The notes beneath the pieces are model-generated. The model saw nothing but the letters and a program-made list of their open reading frames with translations, was not told where the DNA came from and searched no databases. Both the position numbers and the translations under genes were made by a program. Shown here piece after piece: positions 8,416-15,721 of a stretch of 64,000 nt of DNA (the stretch's first letter is position 1; each line of letters opens with the position of its first letter). The stretch is taken from the NCBI GenBank assembly GCA_902785575.1, contig CACZZF010000002.1:62001-126000 (forward strand). The letters are read 5' to 3'. This DNA is from an uncultured Bacteroidia bacterium (lineage in GTDB: Bacteria; Bacteroidota; Bacteroidia; Bacteroidales; UBA932).

Positions 8416-9831
8416 TTAGAAGGCAAAGTAATTCTTCGCGTTGTTATAGCTGATGTCCTCTACCATCTTCCCTATAAAATCGAGCTCTGAGGCAGGCAGC
8501 TTGCCGTTTTCCACATCATTTCCGATCACATCGCAAAGGATTCTGCGGAAATATTCATGGCGGGGATAGCTAATGAAACTGCGAGAGTCCGTGAGCATTC
8601 CCACGAACCGGCTTAACAAGCCTTGTGATGAAAGAGCGTTTATCTGCTTTCTCATCCCGTCTTCTTGATCCAGGAACCACCATGCTGAACCGAACTGCAT
8701 CTTTCCGGGGAAGGTCCCGTCGTTGAATGTATATGCCATAGCCATCATGACCTCGTTGTCCTTCGGGTTGAGGCAATAAAGAATGGTCTTAGCGAGTTTG
8801 TCCTCAGAGGCGAGACGATCGAAAAAGCGATGTCCGGCGGCGGCGACAGGAAGGTCTCCGATGGCATCGAATCCAGTGTCGGGGCCGATCAGTTTGAACA
8901 TTTTGGAGTTGTTGTTGCGCAAGGGACCCACATGGAACTGCTGCGCCCAACCAGACTCCGCATCCATGACAGCCATGTCGTGAAGGAACGCGCTGCGGAA
9001 CTTCTCAATCTCCTTCGGCCCGGGAGCCTTCCCGAGAAGCACTTTCTTGAATATAAGCTCTATCTCAAGATGCGTATAATCCGCTCCGTAGAAGGTGTCC
9101 ATCCCATGATCTGAGAGCTTGCAGCCCATGGACTCGAAGAAATCATGACGTTTTTGCAGGGCTTCGATAAGGTCGGTGTAAGAATCTATATTCTTATCCG
9201 CGGCCTCACCAAGTTTCTTCAGGTACTCTTTATAGCTCTGAGGGTCTTCCACGGCCATTGCCTTATCAGGCCTCCATGCCGGTAACACCTTGGTACCGAA
9301 TGGTTTCTCGGCTATCATCTTGTGCCAACGAAGGTCATCAGCCGGATCGTCGGTAGTGCAGACTACCTCGACATTGAACTTACGTATAAGGGCCTGGCCC
9401 CGGAACTCCTCTGTCGCCAGCTTCGCGTTACACTCTTCAAAAATCTCCCTGGCCGTCTTGGGGCTCAGGAGTTTGTCAATGCCAAATACCCTGCTTAGCT
9501 CAAGATGAGTCCAATGGTAGAGCGGGTTCCGCATTGTATAGGGTATTGTCTCTGCCCATTTCTCGAATATCTCCCATGATGACTTGGTGCCTCCTGTGAT
9601 ATACTCTTCAGGAACTCCGTTCGCCCTCATCGCGCGCCACTTGTAATGGTCGCCGGCGTGTCCGTCCACGAGCCATAGCTGGGTTATGTCACGGAACTGG
9701 ATATTTTCCGCTATCTGCTTGGGAATCAGATGGCAATGATAGTCGATGATAGGCATTTTGGCGGCATGCTCGCGGTACAACATACTTGCGGTCTCGTTGC
9801 CAAGCATGAAGTTGTCATTTATAAACGTCAT
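8416..9831 (-). CDS. uxaC: glucuronate/galacturonate isomerase
   Basis: A 471-residue member of the amidohydrolase-like uronate isomerase family, converting D-glucuronate to fructuronate and D-galacturonate to tagaturonate. The start at 9831 (MTFINDNFMLGNETA) is the family start; the 34-codon upstream extension covers the promoter region. Visible signatures: MPIIDYHCHLIPKQIAENIQF (HxH metal motif), WRAMRANGVPEEYITG, VCTTDDPADDLRWHK, KLSDHGMDTF and MLTDSRSFISYPRHEYFRRILC. It is the first gene of the minus-strand operon. No uxaB, uxaA, uxuA or uxuB is present nearby. Confidence 0.95.
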   Translation of the reverse strand: MTFINDNFMLGNETASMLYREHAAKMPIIDYHCHLIPKQIAENIQFRDITQLWLVDGHAGDHYKWRAMRANGVPEEYITGGTKSSWEIFEKWAETIPYTMRNPLYHWTHLELSRVFGIDKLLSPKTAREIFEECNAKLATEEFRGQALIRKFNVEVVCTTDDPADDLRWHKMIAEKPFGTKVLPAWRPDKAMAVEDPQSYKEYLKKLGEAADKNIDSYTDLIEALQKRHDFFESMGCKLSDHGMDTFYGADYTHLEIELIFKKVLLGKAPGPKEIEKFRSAFLHDMAVMDAESGWAQQFHVGPLRNNNSKMFKLIGPDTGFDAIGDLPVAAAGHRFFDRLASEDKLAKTILYCLNPKDNEVMMAMAYTFNDGTFPGKMQFGSAWWFLDQEDGMRKQINALSSQGLLSRFVGMLTDSRSFISYPRHEYFRRILCDVIGNDVENGKLPASELDFIGKMVEDISYNNAKNYFAF

Positions 9832-9858
9832 TTCTTGAGATTGGTTGTGGTTAATATG

Positions 9859-9880
9859 TTTTGTGACACTGTACACAAAA
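9859..9880. promoter_or_regulatory. candidate operator in the uxaC/kduD divergent region
   Basis: An inverted repeat TTTTGTG-N8-CACAAAA lies between the divergent uronate genes and overlaps CAAAAATA (9876-9883), which reads TATTTTTG, a -7-like box for uxaC, on the minus strand. It would suit a dimeric repressor sensing a uronate intermediate. No regulator gene is in the window. Confidence 0.4.
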
Positions 9881-9890
9881 ATACAAATGT

Positions 9891-9923
9891 TTTGCTTTTT
9901 TAACGCGATCGTTTGTACTTTTG
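9891..9923 (+). promoter_or_regulatory. putative promoter of kduD
   Basis: TTTG at 9891-9894 and TACTTTTG at 9916-9923 (matching TAnnTTTG) are 21 bp apart, near the Bacteroidota -33/-7 spacing. This leaves a leader of roughly 30 nt before the ATG at 9957. Confidence 0.5.
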
Positions 9924-9956
9924 TATAGGGCAATCATTATTGAAAACACTAATTCT

Positions 9957-10760
9957 ATGACCAATCTCTTTTCACTTGAGGGTAAGAACGCCTTGATCAC
10001 CGGAGGAGCGTACGGTATCGGTTTCGAGATCGCCAAGGCGTTCGTCGCCGCCGGAGCCAAGACAATCATATTCAATAACCGCAACGAAAAAACCCTCCAA
10101 CTCGGTTTGGATAATTACAAAGCTGCCGGGATAGAGAATGTCAAAGGCTATCTCTGTGATGTGACGGACGAGAAGGCTGTAGCGGCCATGGTGAAGACAA
10201 TCCATGAAGAGGTCGGCCAGATTGATATCCTTGTCAACAACGCCGGGATCATCAAGCGTATTCCAATGCATGAGATGAGCCGGGAGGAATTCCAGGAAGT
10301 TGTTGACACTGACCTTGTTGGGCCATATATTATGAGTGCCGCCGTGCTTCCGGAGATGATGGAACGCAGAGAAGGGAAAATCATCAACATCTGCTCGATG
10401 ATGTCTGAGCTCGGCCGCGAGACCGTCTCCGCTTATGCGGCTGCCAAAGGCGGTCTGAAGATGCTGACCAGGAATATATGCTCCGAGTACGGGGAGTATA
10501 ATATCCAGTGCAACGGACTTGGCCCGGGATATATAGCCACGCCTCAGACCGCTCCGCTCAGGGAGGTTCAGCCTGACGGAAGCCGCCATCCATTCGATTC
10601 CTTCATTTGCGCCAAGACCCCGGCCGGCCGCTGGCTGGAGCCCTCGGAACTTGCCGGTCCTGCGGTATTTCTGGCGTCCCACGCCTCTGACGCGGTCAAC
10701 GGCCACATCCTTTATGTGGATGGAGGGATACTGGCTTATATAGGGAAGCAGCCGAAGTAG
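9957..10760 (+). CDS. kduD: 2-dehydro-3-deoxy-D-gluconate 5-dehydrogenase / gluconate 5-dehydrogenase-type SDR
   Basis: A 267-residue classical short-chain dehydrogenase. It shows the nucleotide-binding GGAYGIG loop (residues about 17-23), NNAGI, the active-site tetrad elements (ICSMMSELG with Ser, SAYAAAKGG with YxxxK), and a C-terminal HILYVDGG. With KduI next door, the expected reaction is reduction of 2,5-diketo-3-deoxygluconate to KDG with NAD(P)H, feeding KdgK and Eda. The start at 9957 (MTNLFSLEGKNALITGG) fits the family; upstream codons from a TTG at 9921 are promoter sequence. The stop codon overlaps an R1 repeat. Confidence 0.88.
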   Translation: MTNLFSLEGKNALITGGAYGIGFEIAKAFVAAGAKTIIFNNRNEKTLQLGLDNYKAAGIENVKGYLCDVTDEKAVAAMVKTIHEEVGQIDILVNNAGIIKRIPMHEMSREEFQEVVDTDLVGPYIMSAAVLPEMMERREGKIINICSMMSELGRETVSAYAAAKGGLKMLTRNICSEYGEYNIQCNGLGPGYIATPQTAPLREVQPDGSRHPFDSFICAKTPAGRWLEPSELAGPAVFLASHASDAVNGHILYVDGGILAYIGKQPK

Positions 10761-10786
10761 ATTCTTCGCTTCGCTCAGAATGACAC
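10759..10786. repeat. R1 palindromic repeat, simple copy
   Basis: Begins with AGATTCTTCGCTTCGCTCAG and ends GAATGACAC, with arms ATTCT and AGAAT that can pair. It overlaps the last two bases of the kduD stop codon and supplies a spurious ATG at 10780 in frame with kduI. It is the shortest and cleanest R1 copy in the window. Confidence 0.75.
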
Positions 10787-10803
10787 GAAAAAACAATCAT
10801 GAT

Positions 10804-11646
10804 ATGAAATTGAATTGTGAGGTTCGCCAGGCCTCGAGCAATCTCGACGCCAAGCATTACGACACCGAGAGAATACGGAAAGAATACCTCGTAGAGAAGG
10901 TGATGGCACCTGACGAGATCAATATGGTCTATTCGATGTTTGACCGCATTATCACAGGTGGGGCTGTCCCGGTAAAAGAGGATTTGCTCCTTTCGGCTCC
11001 CGAAATACTCAGGGCTGATTTCTTTACCCAGCGTAGGGAGCTGGGCATAATTAACGTCGGCGGCGCCGGCACGGTTAAAGTGGGTGAGGATGAATACCAC
11101 CTCGACTACAAGGAAGCTCTTTATGTCGGAAGAGGTGACCGCCATGTCATATTCAAAAGCGACGATACTTCCAAGCCGGCTCATTTCTATTTCTGCTCGG
11201 CGAACGTTCATAAAGAGACGGGAGTTAAGAAAGTGACCAAGAAAGACGCCGTCGTCATGCACCTCGGAAGCCTTGAAGAGTCCAACGAGCGGACTATCAA
11301 CCGTTTGCTCGTCAAAGAAGTGGTTCCGTGCTGCCAGCTTCAAATGGGAATGACTGAGCTTGCGCCCGGAAGTACTTGGAACACAATGCCCGCACATACT
11401 CACGACCGTCGTATGGAGGTATATTTCTACTTCGAGCTTCCCGAAGATGCGGCTGTCTGCCACTTCATGGGAGAGCCCCAGGAGACCCGCCACATCTGGA
11501 TGCATAATGAGCAGGCCGTCATATCTCCTCAGTGGAGCATCCATTCCGCTTGCGCTACCCGCAACTACACCTTTATCTGGGGAATGTGCGGGGAGAATGA
11601 TGACTACAATGACATGGACTGGTGCGAGACTAAAGACTTGAGATAG
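10804..11646 (+). CDS. kduI: 5-keto-4-deoxyuronate isomerase
   Basis: A 280-residue bicupin isomerase converting 5-keto-4-deoxyuronate (from unsaturated uronates of pectin or glycosaminoglycan lyase products) to 2,5-diketo-3-deoxygluconate. The start at 10804 (MKLNCEVRQASSNLDAKHYDT) matches the family; the ATG at 10780 lies in a repeat. Visible: VEKVMAPDEINMVYSMFDR, the metal-binding MPAHTHDRRMEVYFYFE (HxH plus Glu) and the final WGMCGENDDYNDMDWCE. Its presence implies that unsaturated uronates reach the cytoplasm, although no lyase, GH88 or GH105 gene is in the window. Confidence 0.95.
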   Translation: MKLNCEVRQASSNLDAKHYDTERIRKEYLVEKVMAPDEINMVYSMFDRIITGGAVPVKEDLLLSAPEILRADFFTQRRELGIINVGGAGTVKVGEDEYHLDYKEALYVGRGDRHVIFKSDDTSKPAHFYFCSANVHKETGVKKVTKKDAVVMHLGSLEESNERTINRLLVKEVVPCCQLQMGMTELAPGSTWNTMPAHTHDRRMEVYFYFELPEDAAVCHFMGEPQETRHIWMHNEQAVISPQWSIHSACATRNYTFIWGMCGENDDYNDMDWCETKDLR

Positions 11647-11647
11647 A

Positions 11648-12508
11648 ATGAGAAAAGTAGTGACGCTTGTGCTCGCCACCATTCTCGCTTTTGTCGGGTG
11701 CAAGGCTCCGGCCCAAAAGAAAGTCATGGCCAGAGTTGTCCCGGAAAGAGCCGATGATTTCGTGTTCGAAAACGATCTCATCGCGGGACGTTTTTACGGC
11801 AAGGCCCTGGAAGGTAATCCGACCTCGCCCGGCTTGGATATTTGGGTTAAACTGCCTGGAAAACTTGTCGCGGACGAGTGGTACGCTAACGCCTTGACAG
11901 AAGAGAATTATTACCACAAGGACCATGGGGGAAAGGATTGCTATAAGGTGGCCGTAAGCCTTGGCGGAGGCGCTTCCGTGCCCTTGATTGATGGTCAACT
12001 TTGCTGGCCGGCCACGAATTACCGCTCGTATAAGATTCTGGAAAAGACTTCTGAAAAAATAGTTTTTGAACTTAGTTATCCCGCTTGGGAGGTCTCAGAC
12101 GGAGTCAGCGCTTCCCTGGTAAAAAAAGTCACTGTGACCGCCGGGACATATTTCATAAAGGTTGATGACACTTACACTTATTCCGGAACGGACATCCTCA
12201 CTATAGCTGCCGGATTCAAACTGCATGGCGAGCAGAATACTGTTCGTGACCAACTTGAGGCGAGTGACCGTCTGGCCATTTGGGAATATGCCTCCGACCA
12301 AAGCGTGGAGCCTGAGGATGGGCTGATCGGTGTGGCGATAGTCGTGCCGGACGCTGACTCTACCCTGGTGTCGGAGGAACTTGACCACGCACTCTTGCTG
12401 AAAGATGTTCCTTCTGGCGGAACTTTCTCATACTGTGTTGGTTCCTGTTGGTCAAAGGGTGACATTAAATCTTCTGTTGAATGGTTTAACCTTGTACGTG
12501 AGTTATGA
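11648..12508 (+). CDS. DUF4861-family lipoprotein
   Basis: A 286-residue secreted lipoprotein (lipobox LAFVGC, residues about 14-18). The mature part resembles DUF4861: ADDFVFENDLIAGRFYGKALE, LDIWVKLPGKLVADEWYA, YHKDHGGKDCYKVAVSLGGG, then a beta-rich half ending in GTFSYCVGSCWSKGDIKSSVEWFNLV. DUF4861 proteins are often found in pectin or uronate loci; the enzymatic role is unknown to me. It starts 1 nt after the kduI stop and overlaps the next gene by 4 nt, so it is translationally coupled on both sides. Confidence 0.75.
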   Translation: MRKVVTLVLATILAFVGCKAPAQKKVMARVVPERADDFVFENDLIAGRFYGKALEGNPTSPGLDIWVKLPGKLVADEWYANALTEENYYHKDHGGKDCYKVAVSLGGGASVPLIDGQLCWPATNYRSYKILEKTSEKIVFELSYPAWEVSDGVSASLVKKVTVTAGTYFIKVDDTYTYSGTDILTIAAGFKLHGEQNTVRDQLEASDRLAIWEYASDQSVEPEDGLIGVAIVVPDADSTLVSEELDHALLLKDVPSGGTFSYCVGSCWSKGDIKSSVEWFNLVREL

Positions 12509-14304
12509 AACGCTCGATTATATTCTTCGCGGCCATAGCGCTGTTGTTTTCTGCGGGCTGCGGTTCTGACAAGAAATCAATCCCCTCCGCATGGGGCGAT
12601 TATGTTGTCGCTTGTGGCGACAAGGATCTTTACATCGTGGATGTGGCCAAATCCACGGAGGAGTCCCTGGCAGTCATCTGGCACTGGAATGTTTTTGAGT
12701 CCTATGGACAGATTCCGGATGTGTACCGTGACGCCATGCGGGTTTTGGACGATTGCAAGCCGGTGGATGGAGGTGAGCATCTTCTGCTGACCTCATCTGC
12801 TGGCGGGACCTTGCTTCTGGACATCGCCACCAAGAAGTGCCTTTTCTATGCGCTGACACCAATGTCTCATTCAGCGGACAAACTGCCCGGAGACAGGATT
12901 GCCGTGGCGAATTCCACAAATCCAAAAGGTAACAGCCTGGAGATTTACGATGTGTCCAATCCTGATGTGTGCGTCTGGAAGGACACATTATACAGCGGAC
13001 ACGGTGTCGTTTGGTCTGAAAAGTATCAGCGCTTGTTCGCTCTCGGTTTCGATGAGCTCAGGAAATATGCCCTTAAGGATTGGGATTCCACCACGCCTTC
13101 CCTGGTGTTGGAGGAGAAATATTCATTGCCGGGAGTCGGCGGACATGAGTTGTCTCCAGCCGGAGAGGATGGTTTGATCGTTACCAACACCGGAGGGGTG
13201 TATGTGTTCGATATTATCGGGAAATCATTCTCTCCATTCGCGCCTCTTGAAGGAAGGCAACATGTCAAGTCGCTGAACTATGACAAGGCCAGCGAAAGGT
13301 TCATTTACACGGTAGCGGAGACCAGCTGGTGGACAAACCATGTCTATTGTGTCAGTCCGGATAAAGTGCTGAGTTTCAATCCGGATTGGAGGCTTTATAA
13401 AGTTCGTGTGCTTCCTGAGTTGAAGTTCGAGCCTGTGACCGATCCCGCGATACGGTGCGAAGGGACGAATCTTAGAATATTTGACGACAATATTTGGCAG
13501 AATGACGGCGAGTCGATTCCGGAGGCGTGGGTTCCTCTTGGCGTGGATCCGAGAGATTCGGTCCGGAGCATCGGTTTCGCCAAACTGGTCTCGGACTACA
13601 AGCCAGACATAGTCACCCTTCAGGAATATTCATCCCATATGGACGGGCACCTGGCCCCGAAACTTAGGGAACAAGGATTCACAAACGCTTGTGAGTCAGA
13701 TGGTTCCTGGAATTTCACACCGGTTTTCTATGACAGCACTGTGGTAGAGCTTCTCAAAGTAAGATATAACCTCTACACTCCACAGCTGTACAGCAACGCC
13801 AACACAAAGTCTTTCACCTCGGCGGTCTTCCGTCATAAAGAAACCGATAAGGTTTTCGCCATTCTCAATACCCACCTTTGGTGGAGACCCGATGAAGCCC
13901 AGCCGGGAAGCAACATGGCCAGGGCCTCCCAGATCCGCTTGATGATGGCCGAGGCCGACGCCTTGAAGGCTGAATATGACTGCGTTATTTTCCTGATGGG
14001 TGATATGAACTGCGAGGAAGACACTGTCCCTATCCGCCAGCTTCTTGACGATGGCTACTTGCCATGCTACAAAGTGGCTAAGGTGTTCGGTGACAACCAT
14101 AACGGACATCACCGTTGTGATGCCAAAGCCTTTTCAGCCGAGAGTTCCAGAAAGGGTCCGGACCGGGCTACCGGGGCCTTGGATCATTTCTTCATCCACA
14201 ATGCCCAGGATGGAACGGAGGTCCTTACCTATTATTGCATCATGGATGAATACACCCTCCCTCTGACAGATCATTATCCTAACTATGTGGATGTCAAATT
14301 GTAA
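12505..14304 (+). CDS. beta-propeller (DUF6528-like) fused to EEP-family phosphodiesterase, lipoprotein
   Basis: A 599-residue lipoprotein (LLFSAGC) with two parts. Residues about 25-310 form a propeller-like domain (DYVVACGDKDLYIVDVAK, EHLLLTSSAGGTLLLDI, DRIAVANSTN, GVVWSEKYQRLFALG, GLIVTNTGGVYVFDI). Residues about 317-599 are an endonuclease/exonuclease/phosphatase domain: NLRIFDDNIWQ, DIVTLQE (metal Glu), ILNTHLWW, FLMGDMNCEED, ALDHFFIHN, LTDHYPNY (catalytic Asp-His). The EEP part could act on a phosphodiester in a glycan or lipid rather than on DNA. It lies between DUF4861 and GH29 and overlaps both, so it belongs to the fucosidase operon. Confidence 0.75.
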   Translation: MKRSIIFFAAIALLFSAGCGSDKKSIPSAWGDYVVACGDKDLYIVDVAKSTEESLAVIWHWNVFESYGQIPDVYRDAMRVLDDCKPVDGGEHLLLTSSAGGTLLLDIATKKCLFYALTPMSHSADKLPGDRIAVANSTNPKGNSLEIYDVSNPDVCVWKDTLYSGHGVVWSEKYQRLFALGFDELRKYALKDWDSTTPSLVLEEKYSLPGVGGHELSPAGEDGLIVTNTGGVYVFDIIGKSFSPFAPLEGRQHVKSLNYDKASERFIYTVAETSWWTNHVYCVSPDKVLSFNPDWRLYKVRVLPELKFEPVTDPAIRCEGTNLRIFDDNIWQNDGESIPEAWVPLGVDPRDSVRSIGFAKLVSDYKPDIVTLQEYSSHMDGHLAPKLREQGFTNACESDGSWNFTPVFYDSTVVELLKVRYNLYTPQLYSNANTKSFTSAVFRHKETDKVFAILNTHLWWRPDEAQPGSNMARASQIRLMMAEADALKAEYDCVIFLMGDMNCEEDTVPIRQLLDDGYLPCYKVAKVFGDNHNGHHRCDAKAFSAESSRKGPDRATGALDHFFIHNAQDGTEVLTYYCIMDEYTLPLTDHYPNYVDVKL

Positions 14305-15721
14305 GCTCCATATTGCCGTACTTGCGGTCATCATTTTCCAGGCTTGTGCCCGGAAGGCTCCGGAGCCGTACGGGGCCGTCCCTTCACCCCAGCAAGTCGA
14401 ATGGCAGAAGATGGAAATGAACTTCCTTGTCTGCTTCGGGCCGAACACTTTCACCGGGATGGAGTGGGGGCTCGGGACGGAATCAGAGGATGTTTTCAAT
14501 CCTTCTGATCTTGATTGTGGACAATGGGTCTCTATAGCCAAGGCGGCCGGATTCAAGGGGTTGATAATCGTGGCGAAACATCACGACGGGTTCTGTCTCT
14601 GGCCTAACCCGGAGAGCACCCACACAGTGGCCAACAGTCCTTGGAAAGACGGTAAGGGTGATGTGCTGAAGGAACTCTCGGATGCCTGTGCGGCGGAAGG
14701 ACTCAAGTTCGGAATATATATATCGCCATGGGACCGCAACGATCCGCACTATGGTACTCCTGAATATAACGATGTCTATGTCAGGACTTTGGAAAGTGCC
14801 CTGGATGGTTGTTACGGCAGTGTGTTCGAGGAATGGTTCGATGGGGCGTGCGGCGAAGGCCCGAATGGAAAGAGGCAAGTCTACGACTGGGATCGTTTCC
14901 ACGAGACTGTTTTGAAATACCAGCCTGAAGCCGTGATGTTCAGTGATGTTGGTCCCGGTTGCCGCTGGGTCGGGAACGAGAGCGGAATAGCCGGAAGAAC
15001 CAACTGGAGCACATTCTCACCGGAAGGTTTCACCGCTGGTGCCGGAGCTCCCCCGGGAGATACTCTCCAGATTGGCAATATTCACGGAAATGCCTGGGTA
15101 CCAGCGGAAACCGATGTTCCTCTACGTCCGGGTTGGTTTTGGAGGGAGAGCGAGAACGACAAGGTCAAGTCCCTACAGGAACTGGTCAGTATTTACAACA
15201 CGAGCGTCGGACGCAATTCCCTCCTTCTTCTTGGAGTCGCCCCGGACATCACGGGTCACATCCATCCGGCTGACTCAGCCCGTTTGATGGAATTCGGAGC
15301 GGCTATAAAAGAGATATTCAGCACCAATCTTGCTGAGGGAGCGACGGTTAAGGCTTCCTCCGACAGAGGCCGTGAATTCAAGGCTGCCAATATTCTTGAT
15401 GGAGATTACGACTCCTACTGGGCAGCTCCGGATGGGATAAATGAAGCGGTTTTGACATTCGACCTTGGGGCTGAAAAGACTTTCAACCGGATTCTTCTTC
15501 AAGAATATATTCTTTTAGGACAAAGAATAAAAGCTTTCACTATCAAAGTATTGACTGCCGACGGCTCTTGGAAAGAGATAGCTTCCGAGACTACCATCGG
15601 ATTCAAGAGGATAGTCCCTGTGGAGACGGTCACAACATCGAAGATAGAGATTAGCGTCTCATCTTTCGCGCCTCCCATTATCAACAACGTCGGTCTTTTC
15701 ATGGACAAATATGATCAATAA
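14285..15721 (+). CDS. alpha-L-fucosidase, GH29, with C-terminal discoidin-like domain, lipoprotein
   Basis: A 478-residue protein with lipobox IIFQAC near residue 20. GH29 barrel: MEMNFLVCFGPNTFTGMEW, FNPSDLDCGQWVSIAKAAGFKGLIIVAKHHDGFCLWP, KFGIYISPWDRND and VFEEWFDGACGEG, where Asp at about residue 186 is the expected nucleophile. This is followed by PGWFWRESENDKVKSLQELV and TSVGRNSLLLLGVAPD. Residues about 350-478 look like an F5/8 type C (CBM32) domain. The start lies 20 nt inside the upstream gene in another frame. It removes terminal alpha-fucose, probably at the cell surface. Confidence 0.92.
   Translation: MWMSNCKLHIAVLAVIIFQACARKAPEPYGAVPSPQQVEWQKMEMNFLVCFGPNTFTGMEWGLGTESEDVFNPSDLDCGQWVSIAKAAGFKGLIIVAKHHDGFCLWPNPESTHTVANSPWKDGKGDVLKELSDACAAEGLKFGIYISPWDRNDPHYGTPEYNDVYVRTLESALDGCYGSVFEEWFDGACGEGPNGKRQVYDWDRFHETVLKYQPEAVMFSDVGPGCRWVGNESGIAGRTNWSTFSPEGFTAGAGAPPGDTLQIGNIHGNAWVPAETDVPLRPGWFWRESENDKVKSLQELVSIYNTSVGRNSLLLLGVAPDITGHIHPADSARLMEFGAAIKEIFSTNLAEGATVKASSDRGREFKAANILDGDYDSYWAAPDGINEAVLTFDLGAEKTFNRILLQEYILLGQRIKAFTIKVLTADGSWKEIASETTIGFKRIVPVETVTTSKIEISVSSFAPPIINNVGLFMDKYDQ

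Noticed and set aside
10696..11781. Long minus-strand open frame opposite kduI, with a 'CHSERSEES' segment
   Set aside because: Shadow of kduI; the peptide pattern comes from reading the R1 repeat in another frame.
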